Below are positions 11,639-27,494 of a stretch of 64,000 nucleotides of DNA, one piece after another. The stretch comes from Scylla paramamosain. Lineage: Eukaryota > Arthropoda > Malacostraca > Decapoda > Portunidae. Within the stretch, counting starts at the first letter, position 1. Each line of letters begins with the position of its first letter. The DNA is taken from positions 18,479,501 to 18,543,500 of the forward strand of contig NC_087151.1 in assembly GCF_035594125.1 (NCBI RefSeq), given 5' to 3'. A model generated the notes under the pieces. The model searched no databases, was not told where the DNA came from, and was given only the letters and a program-made list of their open reading frames with translations. Both the position numbers and the translations under genes were made by a program.

Positions 11639-11641
<3 letters not shown>
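11285..11641 (+). CDS. Ser/Pro/His-rich ORF, unassigned (left arm)
   Basis: An open frame without a good start (118 codons after a TGA at 11282-11284). It encodes a low-complexity Ser/Pro-rich segment (SPSPLVHSSSFSAPSP and SSPPQPSLPP) followed by a less biased stretch (AIFAMHQTSATVHPADPSQF). A CAG/GTTAGT splice-donor-like site falls at 11621-11629, just before the stop and the CT microsatellite. It could be an exon, an element's ORF1 piece or chance. The only ATG is internal. I do not recognise it. Confidence 0.25.

Positions 11642-11644
<3 letters not shown>

Positions 11645-11709
<65 letters not shown>
11645..11709. repeat. (CT)n microsatellite
   Basis: Pure CT run of 65 bp. The right-arm counterpart at 26070-26195 is 126 bp. 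ORFs encoding Ser-Leu repeats here are artefacts. Confidence 0.97.
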
Positions 11710-11713
<4 letters not shown>

Positions 11714-11859
11714 AAAATGGTAATTTAGATTTGGGTCAATCTGTGAAAATACAAATAAGAAACAAATGCAAACACACACAAATGTACAAATTTGATTTTG
11801 GCTACCTTCTGTTCATTCATCTCCCTTTCCCCTTGTTTCTCCACCTTTTTTATTTTTTG

Positions 11860-11862
<3 letters not shown>

Positions 11863-11934
<72 letters not shown>
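11863..11934. repeat. (GA)n microsatellite
   Basis: Pure GA run of 72 bp against 196 bp in the right arm (25721-25916). It sits inside the family-C non-LTR remnant, splitting decayed coding sequence. Confidence 0.97.
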
Positions 11935-11938
<4 letters not shown>

Positions 11939-12998
11939 ATTGCCTCAGACCAGGGTATTTCCACTTGTATAGTCTTAAAACAGGCCATAGCCATTTTCTT
12001 CCATGTCCTGTCCTTTTTCTTATTTGCTTCTACACACCTGCCATTATACCGTTCTTGTTTCCCAATTTTCATTTTATAACCGTACAAACTGTTGCATCCT
12101 CTCTCTATACTTGCTCAAAAATATCTCATATTTTTCTTGCACTACTTTACCTTCAAACTGCTCTTTCCATTTAATTTTTTAATAAAACTTACTAAGCTCT
12201 GCAAAGTTTAACTTAGCATAGTTCTGTCTCCAATTTCTGTATTGTTCTTTCCTGTGCAACACTGTTTCCTCCTGTAGTACTATCTCTATTGTCACATGAT
12301 CACTTCTTCCCATTGAACTCAGACAATGTATACTTGGTCTACTTTCTGGGGTTTTCATAAACATTAAATCCAGCTGTGATGGTTCTTCTTCTCTTCTACA
12401 TCTTATAGGCTCATTCACCCACTGTCTCGTTGTATTCATCATCATGGTTTGCATAAGTTCTTCACTCCATGACCCAACATTTTCTGTTACTTCCATCTCC
12501 TCTCAGTTAATTCTTTTAGTGTTGAAGTCACCTACTAAGAGTACTTTGTTACCTTAATTTCCTTATCCATACTATTTTTTTGTTTCTAGTTGCATACTTT
12601 TGAATTTATTAGTCTACCATGCATTAGTTTTTGGTGGTATGTATTTCACAATGATTTTCCTTTTTTCACATCTTTTGATCTTAATCACAACACTCATTGT
12701 TTCTACCATTCCATCACCATATTCCACTTCCTCAACAACAATATCCTTTTCTTACCAATATCATCACTTCTCTTCCCTTTCCTTTTCTGTCCCTCTTCCA
12801 TGTACTGTATCCTTCCTTTGCAAATCCCAACTTTATTTCCTCTTCTAGTTTGGTTCCTGTTAAACATACCACATCTGGTTTATTGTTCTTTAAATAGTCT
12901 TCAAGTTCCAGTAGGCTGGACACCAAACCATCTACATTAGTATACATAATCTTTAAACTTCTGTTTGGTGGTCTTGTGTGGCATCTTTGTGCCACCAT
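11935..12998 (-). pseudogene. Non-LTR element endonuclease remnant, family C (left arm)
   Basis: The minus strand encodes an EEP endonuclease in broken frames. 12998-12732 gives LKIMYTNVDGLVSSLLELE and VVCLTGTKLEEE; 12540-12179 gives VGDFNTKRIN-type text, SQLDLMFMK and GRSDHVTIE. The usual catalytic Glu of LTETK is Gly (LTGTK), so nuclease activity is unlikely. Weak similarity continues to the GA microsatellite. No RT follows. The right-arm counterpart is 24653-25720. Confidence 0.8.
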
Positions 12999-13180
12999 TT
13001 CCTCACTTTCATGTCCACAACTTTCCTGTGTTCTCTATTCATTTTTTGACTTTTAGTTTACTTCTCTATTCTTCGTTCATGTCTCTTTTTATCCATATTT
13101 CCTTCAATCCTTTTGCTTTTGCCAATTTTCCTGTTCTTTGCAAGACATGTTCTGCTGCTGTTTGTGACATGATTCTTGTT

Positions 13181-13790
13181 TTACATTGGCTTTGTTCTAT
13201 TTTTGTCATACTTTCCGATCCTGTAAACCTCTTCAATTTGTTCGACTCTCCCCTCTCCTTCCTCTGCCACTTCTGCTATAATTTCCTTAGTTCTTTTCAC
13301 TTCTTTCTCTCTAGCTGTTTTCATGGGTAGGTTCTTTTCCTTGACCCCAAATACCACCATACACATCTTTCTCTGTACTGTGTCTCTCACAAGATTACTT
13401 TTTTCCTTTATTATTTTAATCACTTGCTTTTCCATATCCTTGTTGTTTCTGTTGCTGTTGCCTTGTTATGTCCTCCATGTCCACCTTTTGCTGTTCTCTC
13501 TCTTTCCAACCTTTGACTTCCTCTGTAACTAACTCTCACTCCTCCAACCCTAACCTCTCTTGCAAAGTTTTCTTTAATTCTTCATTCTCTTTCTTGAGTT
13601 TCTTAATCTCTTCACAGTATTTCTTATTTAAGTCCACTATTTTTGTCACCTCTTCTCAGTTCTTTGTTTTCTTTTTCCCTTTCCATCTCTATTATATCAT
13701 TGGATATCTTTTTTACATTGTCGCCACCCACTTCTGTTTCTTCCTTCCATGCCTTTATCATCGCTGTTAAGCTTCTTGTATTTTCACATT
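13181..13790 (-). pseudogene. Non-LTR ORF1-like remnant, family C (left arm)
   Basis: Minus-strand 13435-13181 encodes MCMVVFGVKEKNLP, then a charged stretch and VYRIGKYDKNRTKPM. This is the RRM-like/C-terminal pattern of CR1-type ORF1 nucleic-acid-binding proteins. Upstream (13790-13440) the text is Lys/Glu-rich and coiled-coil-like but crosses several stops. It lies directly upstream of the endonuclease remnant in the correct ORF1-ORF2 order. Confidence 0.6.
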
Positions 13791-14246
<456 letters not shown>

Positions 14247-14573
14247 TTGTATTGGTCTTCTTGATAGCTTGTTTTGCAGGGAAACTCCAGTTTCCTTCAA
14301 CTTTATTCTTTTGTCAGTTGCTGTTTTGCCTATTTCTGCAGGCAGCTTCAAGCTAGAAAAAACAATAAAATACTATGTAAAAGTTGTATAAAATTCACAT
14401 CATATGACACTACACACAAAAAACAAAACACTACAAGCACCAAGATTATAAACTGGATTGACAGAAAACAATAAGTATCCACACACATCTTGCCTGTATG
14501 GCAATGAGAGAGGGACTGAAAAAGTTGGGTTCCTAACACTATGATAATGGTATTGGAACGGGCCTCCGAAACA
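14247..14573. other. PLE family-2 3' flank, left arm
   Basis: About 330 bp downstream (on the minus strand) of the second GIY-YIG remnant. It probably includes that element's 3' UTR. Minus-strand ORF 14539-14348 is hydrophobic and unassigned. Confidence 0.35.
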
Positions 14574-14804
14574 TTATCTTACAATATGTGATTGACTTGA
14601 TGTTAAGTTATTATTCAGTACTGGATTTATGTGTTTAATATATATTGCCTCTAATAATTTTGTATCCATATTGGACTCTGTCTTGTGTAGTATTCAAAAA
14701 ACTTTGTAACAAAAAGGGATGATCATGTTCATGTGAATGGGGACTTATTGCTGAAAATGATGGAACAGCTGGTTGATTATTAGTTCAAGGAGAAATACCT
14801 TTAT
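14574..14804 (-). pseudogene. Second PLE-type GIY-YIG remnant, C-terminal part (left arm)
   Basis: Minus-strand codons give SFSAISPHSHEHDH-like text and then LLEAIYIKHINPVLNNN before a TAA at 14574. This is the C-terminal half of a GIY-YIG domain (conserved H, and Glu of LLEAIYI followed by NPVLN). It is a different family from the 9.5 kb PLE. The upstream half is missing: the segment stops at 14804, the inverted-repeat boundary, next to the inverted LTR. The right-arm copy extends further (22692-22967). Confidence 0.65.
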
Positions 14805-14815
14805 ATTTCATATAC

Positions 14816-15998
14816 ATCCTATCACTGGATTAAGAGAAATACAAATACTGACACTTTTATGATTTTTAATAAATAATGGAATAATCCGAAATAATAATAA
14901 TAAAAAGAAAGCAATTCAGAAATACAAAATAAATGGCAGCGTATTCTTCAATTACATAAAAACTACGATGGAGATATTTTCGCGACTACTGAGTTGTGGG
15001 GGAGACCAGAGAATAAATAAATAAATAACAAATATATACCCAAAAAGTATGAATAAACCTGAGGACAGTCTCACACGGTGATCTCGAACCAGGTGGTTTC
15101 ACTAGTCCCGTGGAGAAAACCAACAAAAAAGAACGAAAAAATGCGAATATCTATCCACTCAGAAAACAGTTTATCAACAGGAATATCTGAGGAGAATCCG
15201 AGAGGGTCTGAGGAGAATCCGAGAGAGACTGCTTTAGTAAATTATTGTTAAATAAACACTTACTTAATATTACAGGAAATGGAGGAGGAGATTATCAGAC
15301 TGCATGCTCACCTGAGGAGAATCCGAGAGAGACTGGCTTTGCTTGTGAGGAAATCGGCGGGAAACTAAGGATAAAGGTTTCCAATGGGGAAATTTATTAA
15401 GAGTTATAATTTTGTTTTTTAGTGGGGGGGGAGACTAGGTTGTGAGTTCAGGGATGAAAAATATGAATAATTAAGATACTGTTTACTTTATAGTTGTTAC
15501 TTTAAGAAGTTTAATTCAATGGACTTTTGAAATCAATTAGGGAATTAGTCAAAGTCTGGTATCTCTTCCCGGCTTGCGTAGCAACAGGGGTAACAGGACG
15601 GCGAAGCAAAGAAGATTTATCAGATTCGTCAACCTCATTGGCGCGGCGTAATTATCTGGGATTTGTTTGAGCTGGTTTAAGACCTTACCATTATAGAACT
15701 AATTTTATCGTATTAAGGGCTCCCCATTCTCCGGGATTAGGTGAAAAATTTGCCTCTATAACCTGGCCAAGCAGGAGAAATTACGTTTATTCACGGGGTA
15801 AATTTGTTATAGAAGTGGTCAACACAGTGACGCTGAGAGGGGGAGGGAAAAAGCAAGGACAAAAGGACACTGAGGAGAGGAGGGGAAGGGGGGGGGGTTA
15901 GTCACATGGTACTGAGATTCTGGTCATCCTCGCACATTACATGGGCCTTAGCCTAGGAAAAAAGTAGAAATATACATAATTAATTTCCCAGCACTACA
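14816..15998 (-). mobile_element. Inverted, solo LTR of the Ty3/Gypsy element
   Basis: Reverse complement of 42434 to about 43708. The LTR 5' end (TGTAGTGCTGAG on the minus strand) is at 15998, next to satellite. The 3' end stops about 55 bp before the primer binding site of the full copy. The junction to the PLE remnant has ~11 bp of unexplained filler (14805-14815). It carries one copy of the 45-bp LTR minisatellite instead of three. No internal region or second LTR is attached. Confidence 0.85.
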
Positions 15999-17897
15999 TA
16001 TTTTGAGTGTTTTTGAGCTTTTTACCTACAAAAAACTTGAAAATTGATGCAAAGCACTCTATATTGGGAAACAAAAGGACATTGCAAGAAAAGTGTATAA
16101 TGAGTGTTTTATAGTTCAAAAGAACCACAAAGCAAAAAACGGAAAAAACTCGTGTATATGGAGAAATTTCCTAGATACCAAAATGCTGAAACTCATGAAT
16201 AACACTCTTAATTGAGAAACAGAACAACCTTACTAAATGCGTGTATTTTGAGTGCTTTTCACATTCTTAGTTACCAAAACCCCAAATTGCATGCGAAACC
16301 ACCTTTATGTGAGAAAAAAATGACATTACCAGAAAAGTGTCTTTTAAGTGTTTTTAAGCATGATAGGCAATAAAGCACTAAAAAGCAGGGAATCATACTA
16401 CATTGAAATAACACCAATTTATACCAAAAACTTGCCTTTAAGTGTTTTTGAGCTCCTTATATACAAAACTGCTAAAACGCATGGAAAACACACTTTATGG
16501 AGAAAAAGAATAACATTACCAAAAACATGTATTTTCAGTGTTTTTCATCATGTTATCTATAAAAACGCTTAAATACATGCAAAGAACATTATGTTTGGGA
16601 AACAAAAGGACATAACGAGAAACGTGTATTATGAGTGTTTTTTAAGTTCCTTAAGTACCAAAAAGCTAAAACCCAAAAATAACACTCTTTATTTAGAAAA
16701 TATAAAAAAAAAAAAAATTTAAAAAATTAAAAAATAGGAATTTTCTTTTTTTTTTTTTTTTGTTATTCATCTTCATAGGTACCGACATGCCAAAAATTCT
16801 GGGGAAATTCAGGGCAATCATATGATAAAACAATATTATCAAAAAAGTTAATTTCAGCTTTTTTTCGGACTGTTATGTACCAAACCCTAAAGTGCATGCA
16901 AAGCCTCCTATATGAGGAAATTAAACGACCTTACCAGAAATCTGTTTTGAGTGTTTTTTAGCATGTTAGGCACCAAAACAATAAATAATAAGGAACTCAC
17001 TCTATATGGGAATCTAAAACAAATTTACTGAAAACGTGTCTTCTCAGTGTTTTACATAGAAAAAACGCTAAAACGGATGCAAAGCAACCAATATCAAGAA
17101 ATAGAAAAACGTTACTAAAAAGGTATATTTTGAGTGTTTTTGAGCTTGTTACCTACAAAAAAAACGCAAAAATTGATACAAAGCACTCTATATTTTAAAA
17201 CAAAAGGACATTGCAAGAAAAGTGTATAATGAGTGTTTTATAGTTCAAAAGAACCACAAAGCAAAAAACGCAAAATCTCGTGTATATGGAGAGGTTTCCT
17301 AGATACCAAAATGCTAAAACTCATGTATAACACTCTTAATTGAGAAACAGAAAAACCTTACTAAATGCGTGTATTTTGAGTGCTTTTAACATTCTTAGTT
17401 ACCAAAACCCCAAATTGCATGCGAAAATAGATTTGTGGGAAAAAAAATGATTTACCAGAAAAGTGTCTTTTGAGTGTTTTTGAGCGTGTTAGGCAATAAA
17501 GCACTAAAAACCAGGGCAAACACATTACACTGGAATAAAACCAATTTTTAACAAGAACTTGCCTTTAAGTGTTTTTGAGTTCCTTATATACCAAAACACT
17601 AAAACGCATGCAAAATACACTTCATGGTGAAACAGAAGAACATTACCAAAAACAAGTATTTTGAGTGTTTTTGATCATGTTACTAATGAAAACGCTTAAA
17701 TACATGCAAAGAACACTATTTTTTGGGAAACGAAAGGACATTATGAGAAACGTGTATTATGAGTGTTTTTAAGTTCATTAAGTACCAAAAAAGCTAAAAC
17801 CCACAAATAACACTCTTTATAGAGAATAAAAAAAAGAAAAGAAAATATATTTTTTTATTTTTTTTTTTTTTATTTATCTTCATAGGTACTAGGATGC
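15999..17897 (+). repeat. Satellite block, plus orientation
   Basis: Same satellite as at 56189-64000: ~95-bp monomers with the box TTTTGAGTGTTTTTGAGC and AACGCTAAAACGCATGCAAA. Two anchor motifs (TCTTCATAGGTAC) at ~16780 and ~17878 give a higher-order period of ~1.1 kb. It begins directly at the LTR end and stops at 17897 where orientation flips. Confidence 0.9.
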
Positions 17898-20094
17898 TTC
17901 TCCATAAAGGAGTTTTTTTCATGCGTTTTAGCGTTTTGGTTTGTAAGGAGGTCAAAAACACTTCAAGGCAAGTTCTTGGTAAAAGTTGATTTTATTCCCA
18001 TGTAATGTGATTGCCCTGTTTTTTTTCTGATTTATTGCCTAACACGCTCAAAAACACTCAAAAGACACTTCTAGTAATGTCATTTTTTTTCCAACATAGT
18101 TTCGCATGCTATTTGGGGTTTTGCTAAGAATGTGAAAAACACTCAAAATATACGCATTTGGTAAGGTTGTTCTGTTTCTCAATTAATATTGTTATTCATG
18201 AGTTTCAGCATTTTGGTATCTCAGAAACTTGTTTATATACACGAGTTTTTGCGTTTTTTGCCTTGTGGTTCTTGTGAACCACAAGTTCTTTTCCTCAAAA
18301 ATAATGACACTCATTATACACCTTTCTCGTAATGTCTTTTTGTTTCCCAATAGGGAGTGTTTTGCATCTATTTTCGCGTTTTTTTGTAGGTAACAAGCTC
18401 AAAAACACTCAAAATATACCTTTTTGGTAATGTTATTTTATTTCTTCTTATTGGTTGGTTTGCATCCGTTTTAGCATTTTTCTACGTAAAACACCGAAAA
18501 GACACTTTTTCAGTAATTTTGTTTTAGATTCCCATATAGAGTGACTTGCATGTTAGGGTGCCTAACAAGCTGAAAAACACTCATAAGACAGTTTTCTGGC
18601 AAAGACGTTTGCATGCACTTTTAGGCATCTTGGTACCTATGAAGATAAATAAAGAAAAATAAAAAAAACTATTTTTTTATTTTTTATTTATTTATTTTTT
18701 TTCTCAATAAAGAGTGTTATTTGTGGGATTTACCTTTTTGGTACTTAAGGAACTTAAAAACACTCATAATACACGTTTCTCGTAATGTCCTTTCGTTTCC
18801 CAAACATAAGGTTCTTTGCATGTATTTAAGCGTTTTTATAGATAACATGATCAAAAACACTCAAAATACAAGGTTTTGGTAATGTTATTCTGTTTCTCCA
18901 TAAAGTGTGTTTTGCATGCGTTTTAGCAGTTTTGTATATAAGGAGCTCAAAAACACTTAAAGGCAAGTTCTTGGTAAAAAATGGTTTTATTCCAATGTAA
19001 TGTGATTGTCCTGCTTTTGAGTGCTTTATTACCTATCACGTTGAAAAACACTCAAAAGACACTTTTCTGGTAAAGTCTTTTTTTTTCCCCTCAAAGCTAT
19101 TTTCGCATGTAATTTGGGGTTTTTGGTAACTAAGAATGTGAAAAGCACTCAAAATACACACATTTAGTAAGGTTGTTCTGTTTTTCAATTAAGAGTGTTA
19201 TTCATGAGTTTCAGCATTTTGGTATCTAAGAAATCTCTCCATATACACGAGTTTTTGTGTTGTTTGCTTTGTGGTTCTTTTGAACTATAAAACACTCATT
19301 ATACACTTTTCTTGCAATGTCCTTTTGTTTCCCAATATAGAGTGCTTTGCATCAATTTTCGCGTTTTTGTAGGTAAAAAGCTCAAAAACACTCAAAATAT
19401 ACCTTTTTGGTAACGTTTTTCTATTTCTTAATATTGGTTGGTTTGCATCCGTTTTAACGTTTTTCTACGTAAAACACTGAGAAGACACGTTTTCAGTAAC
19501 TTTATTTTGGATTCCCATATAGAGTGAGTTCCTTATTATATATCGTTTTGGTGCCTAACAAGCTTAAAAACACACAAAACACAGATTTCTGGTAAGGTCG
19601 TTTAATTTCCTCATATTGGAGGCTTTGCATGCACTTTAGCGTTTAGTACTTAACAGTCCGAAAAAAAAAAAAGCTGAAATTAACTTTTTTGATAATATTC
19701 TCTTATCACATAATTGCCCTGAATTTTCTCAGAATTTTGGCATCTCGGTACCTATGAAGATGAATAACAAAAAAAAAAAAAAATCCTATTTATTTTATTT
19801 TTTTATTTCTTATTGTCTAAATAAAGAGTGTTATTTGTGGGTTTTAGCTTTTTGGTACTTAAGGAACTTATAAAAACACTCATAATACACGTTTCTCGTA
19901 ATGTCCTTTTGTTTCCCAAACATAATGTTCTTTGCATGTACTTAAGCGTTTTTATAGATCACATGATCAAAAACACTCAAAATACATGTTTTTGGTAATG
20001 TTATTCTGTTTCTCCATAAAGTTTGTTTTGCATGCGTTTTAGCGGTTTGGTATACAAGGGGTTAAAAAATACTTAAAGGCAAGTTCTTCGTAAA
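17898..20094 (-). repeat. Satellite block, minus orientation
   Basis: Reverse-complement orientation of the satellite. Anchors (complement of TCTTCATAGGTAC) lie at ~18631 and ~19746. The first ~110 bp closely match the complement of 62325-62434, including the shared rare variant CCTTGAAGTG. It ends at 20094 where the exon-bearing segment starts. Confidence 0.9.
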
Positions 20095-20297
20095 AGTGAT
20101 GAAATTATTCCTTTGAAAGTATTGATGGCTGATCTCTTTCTATAGGTGAGGGTTAGTGTTCTCTACTGTACCAAATACTGAACTATCTTTTTTACTATTT
20201 CTCCATCTGTATCCTACCCAGTAATGGTAATAGACTGAGGAACTCACCACCTTTGTTAATTTTTACTAAGTATTGTCCTAGTGGTAATCAGCTGCAG

Positions 20298-20454
20298 CAT
20301 TGATTTGTTTAGGAGTTGGATATCTGAGAATGAGTGGTTATTGGCACCAAGTGCAGCTCAGTTGTGGGTAACTCCAGTTGTTGGGAACACTCCATGGTAC
20401 ACAGATGGTGGGATAGTCTTGCCTTGGACTCTTGCAAATGTGTACTATGTCCCA
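20298..20454 (+). CDS. Exon-like ORF, unassigned gene fragment (copy of 53827-53983)
   Basis: 157 bp bounded by an acceptor (CTGCAG, with a TACTAAG branch-point-like motif upstream) and a GTGAGT donor at 20455. It encodes IDLFRSWISENEWLLAPS, then WYTDGGIVLPWTLANVYY. The composition looks like folded protein rather than low complexity. The other copy differs by at least three amino-acid changes (I/V, N/S, T/I), and this copy has ~13 extra bases at the acceptor. I do not recognise the family. It could be a fragment of a host gene. Confidence 0.35.
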
Positions 20455-21020
20455 GTGAGTTTTTTTTTTTTTTTTTTGACATGAATCCCAAGTTTATTTA
20501 GGCATTTCAGGGACTTATTGTGGGTGATGGAGATCTCCACAGCACTCTTCTCTTGGTTGGTGGGTAGCTGTTGAAAAATTCATATAAATAGAGATGTCAG
20601 ATGTAGGTAAAATAGAGAAATGTTGATTTGATTGTGAACTAAATCCCACAACTTATATTATCTTTGATAAGAAAGGTTTCGTTTAGACCATGAAAATTGG
20701 ATAAATGAAGCTGAGCATTATTTTACTGAAACAAGAAGGCACACAAAGTGAAGGAGATCGCATACTTGACTTTAGTTTGTTGTTCCTTTGATGGGGAACT
20801 TGTATCATTGTTAAAAGCTTAAAACCTGTAAAATAGCATGGATCCATCTGAATCTTTATTCAGTCAAAAGTTTATATGATGTGTAGACTATTCAAGCTTG
20901 CCAGCCTGGAGCCTGGAGCCTGCTTGTTGTAGAGTTGTCCTATGTTCTGTAGATTTGCTTGATATTATAAACAATTATGATAAAATTTTTGTAAACAATT
21001 TTGTTCTTTATTTCTTTCAG

Positions 21021-21204
21021 TATCAGATTCAGTATTTTCTCCATCTTATGGCAGCATATATTTTCAACACAGAGTGAGGGCAGTGTCATTCCTCCTGTCC
21101 ACTACCCCAACTTCTACTCCCAACACTACCACAACAATGAGCGGTCTGGTGTGGTGGCTGAGGATTCTTTTGAAGAGGACAATGCTTCTGCTTCATCTGA
21201 GCAG
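21021..21204 (+). CDS. Exon-like ORF, unassigned gene fragment (copy of 53081-53264)
   Basis: A pyrimidine-rich acceptor (TTTATTTCTTTCAG) ends at 21020 and a CAG/GTCAGA donor is at 21204. One frame is fully open and ends in an acidic Ser-rich stretch (SGVVAEDSFEEDNASASSEQ). The phase does not follow directly from the exon-like ORF at 20298, so an unseen exon or decay must lie between. Family unknown. Confidence 0.3.
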
Positions 21205-21559
21205 GTCAGAAGGTGGATAGCAGCAGTACTAGTAGCAGACTGGTGTTACCTTGATGCTACTGCTACATTGCATTATTTGCATAGTTTTTTCAGTTATCAT
21301 GGACTTTGTGTAATATGTATAAAAGTATATGAAGCTCAAGAAACTTGTTGATAAGGTTTATGTTCAGCATACAAATTGTAGGATGCAAAGACAAGGATTG
21401 AAATATCATTGCCACAATTCCTGACAAAGCATTTGGTGCCACAGAATATTCAGCAATGTAATGTTTGTTTGGCAAACAAACCAGTTTCCCTGAATGATAG
21501 CTTTATTTCTGCAGGTTAATACAGTCTCTCTATGGGGGAGAGTTTGGAGACAAAGCCAA

Positions 21560-22374
<815 letters not shown>

Positions 22375-22691
22375 ACATATATAGCAAATTTTCATCTCAA
22401 GTGACCCACTCTCCCCCCATATGTGTTCGTTATATCTTGGGTTACTGTAATTTATAACTGAAAGAATAATATGGGCTCTTTGGACTGAAAGACTGAGCTG
22501 GTGGTGACACCTGGCAACTCTGAAAACTCCCCATTAGTTAGGTTAGGTTAGGGAAAACTCTGCAAATATGCAAAACCATGAATATGTGAGGGAACGCTGA
22601 TATATGCTATCTCTTATTTGTTGTAGATGTATTCCATTCTATTGGCATAGAACGATAGGAAAATGGCATCAAGGAAGTAGGGATGCCACCA

Positions 22692-22967
22692 AACTTTATG
22701 AGACTAGACATAACCTTGCACATAGAATTGCTGAACATAAAGGTATTTCTCCTTGAACTAATAATCAACCAGCTGTTCCATCATTTTCAGCAATAAGTCC
22801 CCATTCACATGAACATGATCATCCCTTTTTGTGACAAAGTTTTTAGAATACTACACAAGACAGAGTCCAATATGGATACAAAATTATTAGAGGCAATATA
22901 TATTAAACACATAAATCCAGTACTGAATAATAACTTAACATCAAGTCAATCACATATTGTAAGATAA
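22692..22967 (+). pseudogene. Second PLE-type GIY-YIG remnant (right arm, longer copy)
   Basis: Plus-strand codons read TRHNLAHRIAEHKGIS, then a stop and decayed text (SFSAISPHSHEHDHPF), then TKLLEAIYIKHINPVLNNN before a TAA at 22965-22967. RIAEHKG, the S..SAI..H block and LLEAIYI...NPVLN are the middle and C-terminal blocks of GIY-YIG domains in Penelope-like elements. The inverted-repeat boundary (22737) falls inside this domain. Confidence 0.7.
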
Positions 22968-23558
<591 letters not shown>

Positions 23559-23870
23559 CTTGTCTTCATAATGCTCTTCATTGGCACTTGAAGCATGCAT
23601 CACACTTTTGTATGATTGATCGTATAATTTTTCCTGAGTGGCCCAATCACCCACACTATCACATTCACTATCCAAGTCCTTCCTTCAGCCTTGACACATG
23701 CACTGTAATGATGGAACAGTATTTTTCTGTATGTCACAACTAGATAAGTGTAATCAACTAGGTTAACACACACACACATACAGGTATTTTTGAGGGCTTC
23801 AAGGAAGAGGATCTCAATGTAACTCATACAAATACATGAATGTGGATAACTAAAGAAGAAAATGTGAAAA
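23559..23870. other. Unassigned right-arm sequence
   Basis: Mirror of 13791-14093. No gene recognised. Confidence 0.4.
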
Positions 23871-24470
23871 TACAAGAAGCTTAACAGCGATGATAAAGGC
23901 ATGGAAGGAAGAAACAGAAGTGGATGGCGACAATGTAAAAAAGATATCCAATGATATAATAGAGATGGAAAGGGAAAAAGAAAACAAAGAACTGAGAAGA
24001 GGTGACAAAAATAGTGGACTTAAATAAGAAATACTGTGAAGAGATTAAGAAACTCAAGAAAGAGAATGAAGAATTAAAGAAAACTTTGCAAGAGAGGTTA
24101 GGGTTGGAGGAGTGAGAGTTAGTTACAGAGGAAGTCAAAGGTTGGAAAGAGAGAGAACAGCAAAAGGTGGACATGGAGGACATAACAAGGCAACAGCAAC
24201 AGAAACAACAAGGATATGGAAAAGCAAGTGATTAAAATAATAAAGGAAAAAAGTAATCTTGTGAGAGACACAGTACAGAGAAAGATGTGTATGGTGGTAT
24301 TTGGGGTCAAGGAAAAGAACCTACCCATGAAAACAGCTAGAGAGAAAGAAGTGAAAAGAACTAAGGAAATTATAGCAGAAGTGGCAGAGGAAGGAGAGGG
24401 GAGAGTCGAACAAATTGAAGAGGTTTACAGGATCGGAAAGTATGACAAAAATAGAACAAAGCTAATGTAA
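23871..24470 (+). pseudogene. Non-LTR ORF1-like remnant, family C (right arm)
   Basis: Plus-strand counterpart of 13181-13790. The open piece 24216-24470 gives MVVFGVKEKNLP and VYRIGKYDKNRTKLM (Leu replacing Pro of the left copy). Upstream Lys/Glu-rich sequence is interrupted by stops. The order ORF1 then endonuclease (24653 onward) fits a CR1-type element. Confidence 0.6.
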
Positions 24471-24652
24471 AACAAGAATCATGTCACAAACAGCAGCAGA
24501 ACATGTCTTGCAAAGAACAGGAAAATTGGCAAAAGCAAAAGGATTGAAGGAAATATGGATAAAAAGAGACATGAACGAAGAATAGAGAAGTAAACTAAAA
24601 GTCAAAAAATGAATAGAGAACACAGGAAAGTTGTGGACATGAAAGTGAGGAA

Positions 24653-25919
<1,267 letters not shown>

Positions 25920-26065
25920 CAAAAAATAAAAAAGGTGGAGAAACAAGGGGAAAGGGAGATGAATGAACAGAAGGTAGCCAAAATCAAATTTGTACATTTG
26001 TGTGTGTTTGCATTTGTTTCTTATTTGTATTTTCACAGATTGACCCAAATCTAAATTACCATTTT

Positions 26066-26554
<489 letters not shown>

Positions 26555-27494
26555 TCAAAGTGTCTGGCTAAGAGTTGGAGATCTGGCAGAGAAGCTGTGG
26601 CCAGAGGAAGGAGGCTTGGCTGCTGCACCAGACCCATAGACCACATCTTTGGAGTGGCTTTGGCCTTGAGGTGCAGCCAGGTAGCTGTAGCTCACCACCT
26701 GCCAGAGAAAAGCTTTTTTAACCTCACTGCCTGCCAGGGAAGAGCTTTTTTAATTTCCATTTTAATCTTACATGATTAAGGTCATATGATTAATAGTTAT
26801 ACCATCTTCTGTATATCTAGCCTGGAGGTTGAGATGTGATGGAATGATTCCAAATGTGAATGTATACCATATTAAATCCTTGTCTCTACTTTCCTCCAAA
26901 TGAGATCCATGGGCCTTGTAAAAAAAAGTTGGGAGTCCAATCTTTTAAAACTAGTAACTCTAATATTAGAGATTTGAGAGACAGAATGAAGCATAATTAA
27001 AGCTTTGATAAGCATTTATAAATCTGTACATTCTTTCAATTTTTTTTCACCATTTTTGAATGGCATATTGGAGTGATTTGAGTCAGAAATAACAATTTTG
27101 AACACTTTTGTTTCTATTTGTTGGTAATGTGTAATACCACTGATGAGAGACAAACTTTGTGCTTGGAAGGAAAGAACTGACACCCTTTCTCTATAAATTC
27201 TGTTTCACTGCATGCCACAAGTTTTATAATTTATATCAGAACTATTTCTAGACTAACCACTTCATAAGCATAATCATTTTGTCATCACAGTTTTCACTAT
27301 GCTGCCTTATCACCATTGTGCTACAGTGATCTCAGATGCTTCTGATTTCATAATGAAAGTTAGGGTTCACTTTAAAACCAGTTGACAACTGATAGTCTAA
27401 ATTCCAATCCAAGAAATGAATTTTGTATCATCAATGAATGAAAGTGCTTGATTGTTCTACAAGTTTGGTGAGGATTGAGGTTGCTGGTTAGTTC
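26555..27494. other. Unassigned right-arm sequence
   Basis: Mirror of 10346-11284. AT-rich, no recognisable gene. Confidence 0.4.

Noticed and set aside
22538..22552. Interstitial arthropod telomere repeat (TTAGG)3, also at 51733-51747
   Set aside because: Only three units; too short to indicate telomeric origin.
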